Translations under genes and position numbers: made by a program
NCBI GenBank assembly: GCA_934183135.1
Contig: CAKPRX010000001.1
Span: 1 to 64,000, forward strand
Source of the DNA: an uncultured Prevotella sp.
Lineage (GTDB): Bacteria > Bacteroidota > Bacteroidia > Bacteroidales > Bacteroidaceae
Direction: 5' to 3'
Length of the DNA: 64,000 nt
The notes under the pieces: generated by a model
The model's input: only the letters and a program-made list of their open reading frames with translations
Databases searched by the model: none
Told to the model about the DNA's origin: nothing
Part shown: positions 42,888 to 53,017 of the stretch, piece after piece
How the letters are laid out: every line of letters starts with the position of its first letter
How positions within the stretch are numbered: the stretch's first letter is position 1

Positions 42888-45446
42888 ATGACATTAGACA
42901 AATTCACTATCAAGGCGCAGGAGGCTGTGCAGAGCGCAGTAAACCGGGCGCAGACAGCGCAGAACCAGGCCATCGAGCCGGTACACTTGCTGTTAGGAAT
43001 AATGGACAAGGGCAAGGATGTCACCACTTTTATATTCCAGAAGATGGGCGCCAACCCGCAGCAGATACTCACCCTGGCCGAGTCGGAGCTGAGCCATCTG
43101 CCCAAAGTACAGGGCGGCGAGCCCTACCTGACCAACGAGGCCAACGAGGTACTCGCCAAGGCCATGGACGAGGCTCGGCGCATGGGCGATGAGTACGTGT
43201 CGATAGAGCCGATGCTTATCGCCATGCTCCAGACCAACTCTACCGCCTCGCGCATACTCAAGGATGCCGGGCTCACCGTCGAGGGTGTACGACAGGCCAT
43301 CGGCGAGCTGCGGCAGGGCAAGAAGGTAGACGGCGCATCGGCCGACGAGAACTACCAGGCTCTCGCCAAATATGCGCAGAACCTGGTCGAGAAAGCCCGC
43401 CAGGGCAAGCTGGATCCCGTCATCGGCCGCGATGACGAGATAAGGCGTGTCCTCCAGATTCTCTCTCGCCGTACGAAGAACAACCCTATCCTTATCGGCG
43501 AGCCTGGTACTGGCAAGACGGCTATCGTCGAAGGTCTGGCCGAGCGGATAGTACGTGGCGACGTGCCGGAGAACCTGAAGAACAAGCAGCTATACTCGCT
43601 CGACATGGGCGCACTGGTAGCAGGTGCCAAATACAAAGGAGAATTTGAGGAAAGACTGAAGAGCGTCATCCAGGAGGTAACCAATGCCAATGGCGACATC
43701 ATCCTCTTTATCGACGAGATACACACGCTGGTAGGCGCCGGTGGTGGCGAGGGTGCCATGGACGCTGCCAACATCCTGAAGCCTGCCCTGGCCCGTGGCG
43801 AGCTGCGTGCCATAGGCGCCACTACCCTCAACGAGTATCAGAAGTACTTCGAGAAGGACAAGGCACTGGAGCGTAGGTTCCAGACTGTCATGGTCGACGA
43901 GCCTGACGAGATAGACGCCATCAGCATCCTCCGTGGCCTGAAGGAGAAATACGAGAACCACCACAAGGTGCGTATCCAGGACGATGCCTGCATCGCTGCC
44001 GTGAAACTCAGCGAGCGCTACATCTCGGACCGTTTCCTCCCCGACAAGGCCATCGACCTCATGGACGAGGCTGCCGCCAAGCTCCGTATGGAGCGCGACT
44101 CTGTTCCCGAGGAACTCGACGAGACAGACCGTCACCTGAAGCAGCTCGAGATAGAGCGCGAGGCCATACGCAGCGAGGAGAAGCATCGCCAGAACGACGG
44201 CAGTGCCGACGGGGCCACGCTCGACACCCTGCACGCCTCGCTCGACAAGCTGGACAAGGAGATAGCCTCTCTGCGCGAACAGGAACAGCAGTTTCGCGCT
44301 AAGTGGGAGGCTGAGAAAGGTCTCGTAAACAAGATTCAGCAGGACAAGCAAGAGATAGAGAACCTCAAGTTTGAGGCCGAGAAGGCTGAGCGAGAGGGCA
44401 ACTACGGCAGGGTGGCCGAGATAAGATACGGAAAGCTCAAGGCTATCCAGGACGATATAGACAGTATACAGCAGCGGTTACGCAGTACGCAGGGCGGAAC
44501 GGCCATGGTACGCGAGGAGGTAACCGCCGACGATATAGCAGAGGTGGTGAGCCGCTGGACGGGCATCCCTGTATCTAAGATGATGCAGAGTGAGCGCGAC
44601 AAGCTGCTCCACCTGGAAGAGGAGCTGCACCGCCGTGTCATAGGACAGGACGAGGCCATCACCGCAGTGGCCGATGCCGTCAGGCGGTCGCGTGCGGGAC
44701 TTCAGGACCCTAAGCGCCCTATCGCCTCGTTCATCTTCTTGGGCACCACAGGTGTGGGCAAGACGGAGCTGGCCAAGGCCCTGGCTGAATACCTGTTCAA
44801 TGACGAGAACATGATGACCCGTATCGATATGAGCGAGTACCAGGAGAAGTTCAGCGTGACCCGGCTCATCGGTGCGCCTCCTGGCTACGTGGGCTATGAC
44901 GAGGGCGGACAACTTACGGAGGCCGTGCGGCGCAAACCGTACTCGGTCGTCCTCTTCGACGAGATAGAGAAGGCACATCCCGATGTGTTCAACACGCTGC
45001 TACAGGTGCTCGACGACGGTCGGCTGACCGACAACAAAGGCAGGGTGGTCAACTTCAAGAACACCATTATCATCATGACATCTAACGCCACACGCGAGAT
45101 GCTCAGCAAGATAATGCGCCCAGAGTTCCTGAACCGTATTGACGACATCATAACCTTCCACCCGCTGAAGAAGGAAGAGATTAGCCAGATAGTGGAACTC
45201 CAGATGCGCCGCGTACAGAAGATGACGGCTCAGCAGGGTGTCAGCATCACCTGGACTAAGGCAGCCATAGACTACCTGACCACGGTGGGCTACGACCCGA
45301 CCTTCGGTGCCCGTCCTGTGAAGAGAGCCATTCAGGACTATGTACTCAATGACCTGAGCAAGATGATACTGGCTGACAAGGTGACCAAGGAGCGTCCTAT
45401 CACGATAGACGCCAACGACAAGGGCATCGTGTTCAGCAACAAGTAA
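42888..45446 (+). CDS. clpB: ATP-dependent disaggregase ClpB
   Basis: 852 residues, standard ClpB length. N-domain [25 protein letters not shown]1 with [13 protein letters not shown] and [13 protein letters not shown], the long coiled-coil middle domain ([19 protein letters not shown]... [20 protein letters not shown]), NBD2 with [17 protein letters not shown] and [14 protein letters not shown], and a C-terminal domain. The middle domain separates it from ClpA/ClpC. It rescues aggregated proteins with DnaK in the cytosol. Its promoter is non-canonical, fitting stress control. Followed by an excellent terminator. Confidence 0.97.
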   Translation: MTLDKFTIKAQEAVQSAVNRAQTAQNQAIEPVHLLLGIMDKGKDVTTFIFQKMGANPQQILTLAESELSHLPKVQGGEPYLTNEANEVLAKAMDEARRMGDEYVSIEPMLIAMLQTNSTASRILKDAGLTVEGVRQAIGELRQGKKVDGASADENYQALAKYAQNLVEKARQGKLDPVIGRDDEIRRVLQILSRRTKNNPILIGEPGTGKTAIVEGLAERIVRGDVPENLKNKQLYSLDMGALVAGAKYKGEFEERLKSVIQEVTNANGDIILFIDEIHTLVGAGGGEGAMDAANILKPALARGELRAIGATTLNEYQKYFEKDKALERRFQTVMVDEPDEIDAISILRGLKEKYENHHKVRIQDDACIAAVKLSERYISDRFLPDKAIDLMDEAAAKLRMERDSVPEELDETDRHLKQLEIEREAIRSEEKHRQNDGSADGATLDTLHASLDKLDKEIASLREQEQQFRAKWEAEKGLVNKIQQDKQEIENLKFEAEKAEREGNYGRVAEIRYGKLKAIQDDIDSIQQRLRSTQGGTAMVREEVTADDIAEVVSRWTGIPVSKMMQSERDKLLHLEEELHRRVIGQDEAITAVADAVRRSRAGLQDPKRPIASFIFLGTTGVGKTELAKALAEYLFNDENMMTRIDMSEYQEKFSVTRLIGAPPGYVGYDEGGQLTEAVRRKPYSVVLFDEIEKAHPDVFNTLLQVLDDGRLTDNKGRVVNFKNTIIIMTSNATREMLSKIMRPEFLNRIDDIITFHPLKKEEISQIVELQMRRVQKMTAQQGVSITWTKAAIDYLTTVGYDPTFGARPVKRAIQDYVLNDLSKMILADKVTKERPITIDANDKGIVFSNK

Positions 45447-45480
45447 ACCATCACTGACAGTAGGATGGCTACCAATAGCA

Positions 45481-45521
45481 AGCCCTCTTTCCGAGTATAT
45501 TCTCGGAAAGAGGGCTTTTTT
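45481..45521 (+). terminator. clpB terminator
   Basis: AGCCCTCTTTCCGAG (45481-45495) and its exact complement (45502-45516) form a 15-bp stem with a 6-base loop followed by a T-run. Confidence 0.92.
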
Positions 45522-45553
45522 GTGTCTTATAGGCTGCTGCCCGCGATGCGGGG

Positions 45554-47704
45554 TTACTTCACTATCTTACGGCCACCCACTACGTAGACACCCGAGGGCA
45601 GGGCGCTGAGCTCGGTGCCTACATACTGGCCCTGCAGGGTGTAGATACGGCGGTCGGCAGCACGTCCGGTGGCCACGGTGTTCTGCTCTATACCGGAAGA
45701 GACACCCTCGGCCACTACCCTTACCTCGTCCAGGAAGAAGCGCTTGGCAGGCACAAAGGTGAGGCAGCCCGAACCGCTGCCGGTGATGGTGGCGGTGATG
45801 TCGGTCCACTGGTTAGGTTCCAGGGTGTAGGTGCCCACCTCGACACCGTCGTACTTGAGTGTGAGGGTGCGGCCATCGGTGCCGAAGGGGGCTGCCTTGA
45901 ACGTCACCTTAGCCCGTCCCGTCAGGTCGAACGAGGGCGAAGATACGGTGCCGTTGCCACTCTTGTTACCAAACTTGGCACACTGGTCGGCACCACCGCC
46001 ACTGGTATAGGTCCAGCCGTCATTATCGGCATTGAACTTGTTGCTTCCCACGCTACCGCTCCAAGCATCGTCGTTGCCGCCCTTGCCGGCACACTTGTCA
46101 AAGCTCTCATAGAACACCTGCCCCTCGGGGGTGGGTTCGGTGGTCACGGTGGCGGTGTACTGGAAGCTAACTGTGCCGTCGCCATTGTCCGCAATGTCTG
46201 TCACCTTGACACCCATCTTGCGCGTGCCGTCAGTATTCTTGTTATACAAGCCAAAGGCTGGCTTGCTCGAGTCGCTCAGCGTGTTGTTAGTCTTATAGGG
46301 ATAGAGGTCGCCCGTCAGTGTCTGCTTGGTGTACTGGCCATAGTCGTCATTCCAGTACTTGCTGTCGTCATCGTTATCGGCATGGACAATGGTGAGGCGC
46401 TGGTGGTCGTTGGTAAAATTGGCTGTCCAGCCATCCACCGTACGGAAAGTACCCGTCGAGTTGACCACGTTGTTAATCCAGCAGTTAGCATCGTAGTCTA
46501 CGTGGATAACGCTGAGGCCCGAGGCAGGCAGACCGGCGTCCCAGCCGGTACGCTGCCGGTTCTCGAACAGGTAATACTCATCGCGGTTGCCCTTGTTGTA
46601 CAGCACATAGGCGCTGCCACCCTGGGCGGTGGGCTTCAGGTTGTCTACCTTGACATCCTGGTCGCTCAGCTCGACATAATCTATCCAGCCGGCAATCCAC
46701 TTCTCGTAGGCGGTGTAGCCGGCAGGGGTAAACCCATCGTCGTTATACCCACCATAGTCCATGAGGTCCCAGTCGCTCATGCCAAAATGGCCCTCATAGA
46801 AGATATCGTAGAGGTCGGGGTAGCCCAGACAGTGCGAGAACTCGTGACAGATGGTACCGATACCATCGACACCATACAGGCCCAGCTCGGCCGAGCAGGC
46901 ATAAGAGTCTATCTTGACACCGTCGAGCTTGAGACTGGTGCCGGCATAACTAAGGTTAGAGGCGTGGGGCCAGATGGTCTCGTCGGCACCACCGGCAGCC
47001 TCGCCCTGGCCGGCATAGATGACGTAGACCTGGTCTACCTCGCCATTGCCGCCCCAGTCGTACTTGCTGAAGTCTACCTGGCTGTCGGCCAGACGGCAGG
47101 CCTCGGCTATCATCTCCTCAGGGTGCTCGTCCTGGTCGTCATCGTCGTTATTGCCATAGTAACTGGCTGTATGCGACACCGTTACAGGGCCCACCACGTC
47201 GAAGTCGATGGTAAACTTGCCATCGCTCTGGTCGCGGAAATAGTCTTTGATACTGCCCTTGAAGTCATCCATCTTCAGACCTTCCTCATTGGCCACGCGG
47301 TTGTAGAAAGCCTGGTTATGGGTGCTCTTAAACTGGGTGTCCTGGAAGTTAACCAGGATGATAAGGCCCTTCTTGACACCCTGGTAATTGCCCCGCTTGC
47401 CAGAGATGTCTGCCTTACGACGGCCCGAGAACACAGCGTTGGCCTGGCGACGGCGCTGCATGGCGCGGCGGACAAGGCCCTGACGGTCGGCACGCTGATA
47501 GCGCCCACCCTGAGCCTGATGGTAGGCCGTACCATCGTCTGTTACATACCAGTGAGCATACTCGTCGCCCACCAACTGGGCCTTGACCGTTGAGCCGTCT
47601 GTCAGGGTCAGTGTGCGCCATACACCGCGACGGGCCGGCATGGCCTGTACCATCAGCACGGCCACGAGAAACAGGATAAAAAGTAAAAATCGCTTCATAT
47701 TCAT
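45554..47704 (-). CDS. Secreted M6-family metalloprotease with type IX-style C-terminal signal
   Basis: 716 residues; signal peptide MNMKRFLLFILFLVAVLMVQ. A propeptide-like segment with a basic QRRRQANAVFSGRRKAD precedes the catalytic domain (KKGLIILVNFQDTQF...). Zinc motif His287-Glu288-x-x-His291 in ICHEFSHCLGYPDLYD, as in immune-inhibitor-A/M6 peptidases, with MSDWDLMDYGGYN after it. A lectin-like beta domain follows (FDLTGRAKVTFKAAPFGTD). The end IYTLQGQYVGTELSALPSGV plus VVGGRKIVK fits a type IX sorting signal, so it is probably exported to the surface. ATG 47698 is an alternative start. Promoter TAACTTTG at 47727-47734 (minus). Confidence 0.92.
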   Translation of the reverse strand: MNMKRFLLFILFLVAVLMVQAMPARRGVWRTLTLTDGSTVKAQLVGDEYAHWYVTDDGTAYHQAQGGRYQRADRQGLVRRAMQRRRQANAVFSGRRKADISGKRGNYQGVKKGLIILVNFQDTQFKSTHNQAFYNRVANEEGLKMDDFKGSIKDYFRDQSDGKFTIDFDVVGPVTVSHTASYYGNNDDDDQDEHPEEMIAEACRLADSQVDFSKYDWGGNGEVDQVYVIYAGQGEAAGGADETIWPHASNLSYAGTSLKLDGVKIDSYACSAELGLYGVDGIGTICHEFSHCLGYPDLYDIFYEGHFGMSDWDLMDYGGYNDDGFTPAGYTAYEKWIAGWIDYVELSDQDVKVDNLKPTAQGGSAYVLYNKGNRDEYYLFENRQRTGWDAGLPASGLSVIHVDYDANCWINNVVNSTGTFRTVDGWTANFTNDHQRLTIVHADNDDDSKYWNDDYGQYTKQTLTGDLYPYKTNNTLSDSSKPAFGLYNKNTDGTRKMGVKVTDIADNGDGTVSFQYTATVTTEPTPEGQVFYESFDKCAGKGGNDDAWSGSVGSNKFNADNDGWTYTSGGGADQCAKFGNKSGNGTVSSPSFDLTGRAKVTFKAAPFGTDGRTLTLKYDGVEVGTYTLEPNQWTDITATITGSGSGCLTFVPAKRFFLDEVRVVAEGVSSGIEQNTVATGRAADRRIYTLQGQYVGTELSALPSGVYVVGGRKIVK

Positions 47705-47857
47705 TCGTTATTAGAGGTATAGGGTACAAAGTTAGTGTTTTTACGTGAGTAATAGGGCCACTGACGGTCAAAAAAAATCGTACAGGGACAAAAAAACATT
47801 TTCTCTATAGTGTCAACCCGGCCAGCAAGAAGCTATGTTTTTTCTTTGCAGTGCCTT

Positions 47858-48046
47858 CGGCTTGCACCACCTTTATGGCTATCACCATGAAGGCAGGCGG
47901 CGCCTCGGGAATAAAAACAATAAATTGTTTTGTATTTCGCTCGGCTTGCACTACCTTTATGGCTACCACCATGAAGGTAGGCGGCGCCTCGGGAATAAAA
48001 ACAATAAATTGTTTTGTATTTCGCTCGGCTTGCACTACCTTTGCAA
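47858..48046 (+). repeat. Tandem 84-bp promoter-bearing repeat upstream of the OPT gene
   Basis: CGGCTTGCAC starts at 47858, 47942 and 48026, an exact 84-base period (two full units, one partial). Each unit has TTTG, 19 bases, then the -7 position: CACCTTTA in unit 1, TACCTTTA in unit 2 and the intact TACCTTTG in unit 3. Between them lie a stem of the CTACCTTTATGG/CCATGAAGGTAG type and AAAACAATAAATTGTTTT. Confidence 0.9.
48013..48043 (+). promoter_or_regulatory. OPT transporter promoter (last array unit)
   Basis: TTTG (48013-48016), 19 bases, TACCTTTG (48036-48043): a perfect Bacteroidetes promoter, 65 bases before the ATG. Confidence 0.75.
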
Positions 48047-48108
48047 AAAGAAACGCAAAGACGGCTTTAGTCAATCAAAAAGTAACTAAAATAAATAAAA
48101 TCAGTACA

Positions 48109-50088
48109 ATGGAAGAAAAAGAAAAAGACACGGTGCAGCTGCCCGACAACGCCTTTCGCGAGCTGGAGGCCGGCGAGGAGTACAAGCCCGTGATGAGTCC
48201 GGAAAAGAATTACCCGGAAGTTAACGCATGGAGCGTAAGCTGGGGCCTGGTCATGGTGGTGCTCTTCTCGGCAGCCGCCGCTTACCTGGGCCTCAAGGTG
48301 GGACAGGTGTTCGAGGCTGCCATCCCCATCGCCATCATCGCCATCGGCGTATCGTCGGCCACCAAGCGCCGCAATGCCATGGGCGAGAATGTCATCATAC
48401 AGAGTATCGGTGCCTGCTCGGGCGCTGTGGTGGCAGGGGCCATCTTCGTGCTGCCGGCCATCTACATGCTGGACCTGCAGGCCGACTTCCTCAAGGTATT
48501 CATAGCCTCGGCACTGGGCGGCATACTGGGCATCCTGTTCCTGATACCCTTCCGCAAATACTTTGTCAAGGATATGCACGGCAAGTATCCCTTCCCCGAG
48601 GCCACAGCCACCACGCAGGTACTGGTGTCGGGTGCCAAGGGTGGCAGCCAGGCCAAACCGCTGCTCATAGCCGGCTTGGTGGGTGGCCTGTACGACTTTA
48701 TCGTGGCCACCTTCGGCCTGTGGAACGAGAATTTCACCTCGCGCGTAGTGGGATGGGGCCAGCAGATAGCTGACCACGCCAAACTGGTCTTCAAGGTCAA
48801 CACCGGTGCCGCCGTGCTGGGTCTGGGCTACATCATCGGCCTACGCTACGCCGCCATCATCTGCTTTGGCTCACTGGCAGTATGGTGGGTCATCGTGCCG
48901 GGCATGGCCCTGCTCTTCCCCGATACGGTGCTGAACCAGTGGGACCCCACCATCACCACCGCCGTGGGCGACATGACACCCGAGAAGATATTCTCCTCGT
49001 ATGCCCGTTCTATCGGCATCGGCGGCATAGCCATGGCCGGTGTGATAGGCATCATCAAGAGCTGGGGCATCATCAAGAGTGCCGTAGGACTGGCCGCCCG
49101 CGAGATGAAGGGCAAGGGCGGCTCGGCGGCCGAGGTGGTTCGCACCCAACGCGACATATCCTTTAAGATTATAGCCATCGGCTCGGTGCTCACCCTGCTG
49201 GTAACCTTCGTGTTCTTCTACGCCGGTGTGATGGACTTCAACCTCCTGCATGCCGTAGTGGCCATCGTCCTGGTGGCCGTGATAGCCTTCCTCTTCACCA
49301 CGGTGGCTGCCAACGCCATAGCCATCGTGGGCAGCAACCCCGTATCGGGCATGACGCTGATGACCCTCATCCTGGCCTCGGTGGTCATGGTGGCCGTGGG
49401 CCTGAAGGGCAATGCCGGTATGCTGGCCGCCCTGCTCATGGGTGCCGTGGTATGCACGGCGCTGTCCATGTCGGGCAGTTTTGTCACAGACCTCAAGATA
49501 GGCTACTGGCTGGGTACCACGCCTAAAAAGCAGGAGACCTGGAAATTCTTAGGCACCATCGTGTCGGCTGCCACCGTGGCCGGCGTGATGATAGTGCTCA
49601 ACAAGACATACGGATTCCAGAGCGACAAGCTGACCGCACCGCAGGCCCACGCCATGGCTGCCGTCATCGCTCCGCTGATGAACGGCCAGGGCGCGCCCTG
49701 GCTGCTCTATGGCATCGGCGCGGCCATAGCCCTGGTACTGGACAGATGCAAGATTTCGGCCCTGGCCTTTGCCTTGGGTATGTTTATCCCCATGGAGCTC
49801 AACATACCGCTCCTGGTGGGCGGCGCCGTCAACTGGTATGTCACCACGCGGTCTAAGGATGCTGCCGTGAACAACGCCCGTGGCGAGAAGGGCACCCTAC
49901 TGGCCAGCGGATTTATCGCCGGCGGTGCGCTGATGGGCGTGGTGAGCGCCCTGCTCAAGTTTGGTGGCATAGAGTTCGACTACGATGCCTGGTGGACCGA
50001 CCACCTGAGCGAGCTGCTGTCCTTGGCAGCCTACCTGTTGCTCATCACCTACTTCATCATAGCCACCCGCCCTGGCAAGAAGGCATAA
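48109..50088 (+). CDS. OPT-family oligopeptide transporter
   Basis: 659 residues from ATG 48109 (MEEKEKDTVQLPDNAFRELE); the frame stays open upstream only because it runs through the tandem repeat. About 16 membrane helices. Family marks: KNYPEVNAWSVSWGLVMVVLF at the N-terminus, ATKRRNAMGENVIIQSIGACSGAV, GKYPFPEATATTQVLVSGAKGG, and FALGMFIPMELNIPLLVGGAVNW. Inner-membrane, proton-driven uptake of peptides or metal-chelate peptides; the substrate is unresolved. Transcribed from the promoter array, with a hairpin after the stop. Confidence 0.93.
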   Translation: MEEKEKDTVQLPDNAFRELEAGEEYKPVMSPEKNYPEVNAWSVSWGLVMVVLFSAAAAYLGLKVGQVFEAAIPIAIIAIGVSSATKRRNAMGENVIIQSIGACSGAVVAGAIFVLPAIYMLDLQADFLKVFIASALGGILGILFLIPFRKYFVKDMHGKYPFPEATATTQVLVSGAKGGSQAKPLLIAGLVGGLYDFIVATFGLWNENFTSRVVGWGQQIADHAKLVFKVNTGAAVLGLGYIIGLRYAAIICFGSLAVWWVIVPGMALLFPDTVLNQWDPTITTAVGDMTPEKIFSSYARSIGIGGIAMAGVIGIIKSWGIIKSAVGLAAREMKGKGGSAAEVVRTQRDISFKIIAIGSVLTLLVTFVFFYAGVMDFNLLHAVVAIVLVAVIAFLFTTVAANAIAIVGSNPVSGMTLMTLILASVVMVAVGLKGNAGMLAALLMGAVVCTALSMSGSFVTDLKIGYWLGTTPKKQETWKFLGTIVSAATVAGVMIVLNKTYGFQSDKLTAPQAHAMAAVIAPLMNGQGAPWLLYGIGAAIALVLDRCKISALAFALGMFIPMELNIPLLVGGAVNWYVTTRSKDAAVNNARGEKGTLLASGFIAGGALMGVVSALLKFGGIEFDYDAWWTDHLSELLSLAAYLLLITYFIIATRPGKKA

Positions 50089-50126
50089 CAACGGCCATCC
50101 GTCCGCTCGGAAGGAGCCATAACGAC

Positions 50127-50170
50127 TACAGCCATGTCGCTGACCGATAAAGGTCGCCGGCATGGCTGTA
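50127..50170 (+). terminator. Hairpin after the OPT gene
   Basis: TACAGCCATG (50127-50136) pairs with CATGGCTGTA (50161-50170), inner GACC/GGTC, followed by TTATTATATA. Confidence 0.7.
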
Positions 50171-50239
50171 TTATTATATATAGGTATAGCGCTGGGCAAG
50201 TACCCGCACATACTGGCCAAGTGGCAGGCACCAGGGCTG

Positions 50240-52975
50240 TTATAGCGATGGCAGGTTACCGAAGTGGCGCAGTATCGGCGTGAGGAACGGCGACAGCTCG
50301 CGGGGCTGTGGCTGCCCATGATAGTCTATGCGCGTGGTACTCCAGGTCAGGAACAGCCGCCGCTTGGCGCGCGACAGGGCCACATAGAGCTTGCGCTTAT
50401 CCTCCTCGCAGGCCACGGGGTTATAACGGTTGTAGTAGTTGGGATAACGGCCATCGACTGTGTCGAACACGATGACGTTATCGAACTCCAGTCCCTTGGC
50501 CTTGTGTACCGTTGACACAAAGATGCGCTCGTCTATGATACCCGAGCCGCACAGGTCGGCCTCCTTGAGCGTGTTGATGTCCATCAGATGGTTGCTCAGC
50601 TGCTCGGCCAATGACGGCTCGGCGGCGGGCGTTATCATCTGTGTAGACAGGTAGCGCAGTATATAGTCTATCTTGCCCTGCCGGGCAGAGGGATAGCCAT
50701 CGGCCTGCAAGTGGCGGTACAGGCTGCGCAGCTCGCACACTAAGGCAGGGTCGCCACCGTCATCACGGCGCTGGTACAGACGGTGCAGGGCATCGGTATA
50801 GCACTGGCGGTAATGACGGCGCAGCACATCGGCCCGCTGGGCCACGCTGCCCTGCGACAGGAAGTCGCGCTGGGCAGCGACATAGTCATCGCAGCGCCCC
50901 AGCAGATGGCTCACCACCTTGCAGGTGTCGTCTACATCGACATCGGCCAGGTGGGCGTTGTCCTCGCAGAGACCGAAGAGGTGCAGGCGACGCAGGTCGT
51001 CGAGCCGGTAGCTGCTGAGCTCGGGATGGAAGAGCCTAAGCAGCTTGAGGGTGTCAAAGCGGCGATGGCAGGACAGGGTGCTGCCGGGCAGGTAGCGGCC
51101 CAGGTTGTTGACCAGTATCTGATAGTCGTACTCCACGTTGTGGCCCACCAGCACGCAGCCGTCGGCATAAGCGAGGAACTGGCTTAGGGCCTCGGCGTGA
51201 GACAAGAGGCGCTGGTGGCAACGCTCCTCGATGATAGGATTAGGCACATCGCCCAGCATGGTGGGTATGGGACGGTCGGTAGCGATATGTACCACGAAGG
51301 CCGAGCCCGCCACCACGCGGCCGCCACGCATCTTGACGGCCGCTATCTGCAGGATGTCATCGTCAAACACGCTGAGCCCTGTGGTCTCGGTGTCGAACAC
51401 CACCACCTCGGTCTGTGCCAGGGTGGCGGCGAAGTCCTGTACATACGTGTCGGTACCCTCGTAGAGCAGCAAGTCTGACGGCAGGATGGCGCGGTTAAGC
51501 AGTTTGCGCACGAAAGCCCTGGCCGAGGCCGGGGCGGCAAACACGCCCAGGCCCTGGAGCAGTCGCGCCCAGGCCATGAAGTTGGTCTCGGCGGCCAGCA
51601 CATTGAGATGGGCCAGCAGCAGTTTCACCTCGGGGGTCGAGAAGATGTCGGTACCCGACACCTGGAAGTAAGGGGCACCGAGCTGATGCAGGCGCTGCCC
51701 TATCAGGTCGGCGTCGCTGTTGGCGGTAACCACTATAGCCGTGGTATCGTCTGGGTGGTGCTGACAGAGACGGGCAGCCAGACGGGCCACGCTGTCGTAC
51801 TCGGAGTCGATGGTATCGGCCGGCACAAGACACAGGTTCCCCGTGGCCGGGCGGCCGTCGCTGCTACCGGGAACGGGCAACAGGGCACGGTCTACATGCA
51901 GCACGTCGGCGGCGTAGTCGTTGAACACTTGCAGGAGATAGCCGGGCGAGCGGTGGTTCACCGCCAGGTGGTGTACATGGCCCTCGCAGCGCCGGCGCAG
52001 CTGGGTAAGGGTATCGGCCTGAGCCCCCATAAACGAGAAGATGGCCTGCTGGGCATCGCCCAGGTACATCACCATGCCCTGCCCCCTGGCCACGCCGGGA
52101 TGGGTAACGCTGTCTATCAGGGCTATCTGCATGCTGTTAAGGTCCTGGACCTCGTCGACCTGTATCCAACTGTAACGGGGGTGGCCGGGCTGTTCGGTCA
52201 GGGCATCATAGGTATAGAGGAGCAGGTCCTCGAAGTCCATGAGCTGGTTCTGGCGACAGTAAGCCGTAAAGGCGTGGGCGTAGCGCATCTTGTAGAGCAG
52301 GCTGCCGATGAGCTGCTGACTGCCCACATCATAGCTGTCGCTGCGGATGGCATCGCGGTAGTAGTCGGTATGGTCGTAGATGTCGGTCATGGCCTCGGGC
52401 GTAAGCGGCCGCCGCTCTACCCGGCATATACAGTTCAGGGCACGCACGTCGTCGGGGGTAAGGCAGTCGGGGTGCAGGCGCAGCTCGCGGGGGTGGCGGT
52501 GTATGACCTGGTGCATGAAGTGGGCGAAATGGATAATCTCGGCATAGTCGCGGCGGCGGCCGAAGTTGGCCCTGACCTCGTCTTCCTCCTCGTTGAGGTA
52601 ACGGGCCAGGATGCTCACTGCATCGTCGTCGTCAATGACTGCCGTCTCGGCCGGCACACAGTGATTTTCGAAGAGATACTTAGCACAGAAACGGTGGATG
52701 TTGCCCACATAGAGGTCGGCCACACCGCCATCGTCGCCGATATAGTGTGCGATACGCTCGCGCATGCCACGGGCGGCGCGGTTGGTAAACGTCAGGCAGA
52801 GCATATCGCCGTAAGCCACGCCCTGGGCATGGGCCTGGCGTATGCGCTCGGTCAGTATCTGGGTCTTGCCGCAGCCTGGGGGCGCCAGCACCAGGTGATA
52901 GCCGCCATCCAAGGCATCGATAACCCGCTGCTGACTGGCATCGGGTGTCCACTGGGGCACTGATAGTTGGGTCAT
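50240..52975 (-). CDS. UvrD/Rep-family helicase with inserted DEDDh exonuclease domain
   Basis: 911 residues. Helicase motifs: Walker A APPGCGKTQIL (31-41), LTFTNRAARGMRERI, DEVQD at 274-278, LGDAQQAIFSFMGA, and near the C-terminus STVHKAKGLEFDNVIVFDT and KLYVALSRAKRRLFL. Between them, residues ~522-693 form a DnaQ-like exonuclease: VVFDTETTGLS (Asp528, Glu530), GHNVEYDYQIL (Asp616) and AHLADVDVDDT (His675, Asp680). One protein would unwind DNA 3'-5' and trim 3' ends. A linker with DDYVAAQRDFLSQGS follows the insert. Monocistronic; the M16 gene is 42 bases away on the same strand. Role in repair or defence is not determinable. Confidence 0.9.
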   Translation of the reverse strand: MTQLSVPQWTPDASQQRVIDALDGGYHLVLAPPGCGKTQILTERIRQAHAQGVAYGDMLCLTFTNRAARGMRERIAHYIGDDGGVADLYVGNIHRFCAKYLFENHCVPAETAVIDDDDAVSILARYLNEEEDEVRANFGRRRDYAEIIHFAHFMHQVIHRHPRELRLHPDCLTPDDVRALNCICRVERRPLTPEAMTDIYDHTDYYRDAIRSDSYDVGSQQLIGSLLYKMRYAHAFTAYCRQNQLMDFEDLLLYTYDALTEQPGHPRYSWIQVDEVQDLNSMQIALIDSVTHPGVARGQGMVMYLGDAQQAIFSFMGAQADTLTQLRRRCEGHVHHLAVNHRSPGYLLQVFNDYAADVLHVDRALLPVPGSSDGRPATGNLCLVPADTIDSEYDSVARLAARLCQHHPDDTTAIVVTANSDADLIGQRLHQLGAPYFQVSGTDIFSTPEVKLLLAHLNVLAAETNFMAWARLLQGLGVFAAPASARAFVRKLLNRAILPSDLLLYEGTDTYVQDFAATLAQTEVVVFDTETTGLSVFDDDILQIAAVKMRGGRVVAGSAFVVHIATDRPIPTMLGDVPNPIIEERCHQRLLSHAEALSQFLAYADGCVLVGHNVEYDYQILVNNLGRYLPGSTLSCHRRFDTLKLLRLFHPELSSYRLDDLRRLHLFGLCEDNAHLADVDVDDTCKVVSHLLGRCDDYVAAQRDFLSQGSVAQRADVLRRHYRQCYTDALHRLYQRRDDGGDPALVCELRSLYRHLQADGYPSARQGKIDYILRYLSTQMITPAAEPSLAEQLSNHLMDINTLKEADLCGSGIIDERIFVSTVHKAKGLEFDNVIVFDTVDGRYPNYYNRYNPVACEEDKRKLYVALSRAKRRLFLTWSTTRIDYHGQPQPRELSPFLTPILRHFGNLPSL

Positions 52976-53017
52976 TTAAGGTAAGGAGTTAAGAGAGGGG
53001 ACAGGTACGCTGCCGCG

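Larger units (their letters stand above)
47705..48108. other. 404-base intergenic region with tandem promoter array
   Basis: Divergent region between the M6 protease and OPT genes. Minus strand TAACTTTG (47727-47734) serves the protease. 47858-48046 is a tandem repeat of promoter units feeding the OPT gene. 47750-47840 shows nothing else. Confidence 0.75.

Noticed and set aside
47858-48046. Possible CRISPR array from regularly spaced repeats
   Set aside because: The whole 84-base unit is repeated, with no unique spacers, and there are no cas genes; the units are promoter-bearing tandem repeats.
47805-48074. Minus-strand frame with an internally repeated VVQAERNTKQFIVF sequence
   Set aside because: It is the translation of the tandem promoter repeat, not a protein.
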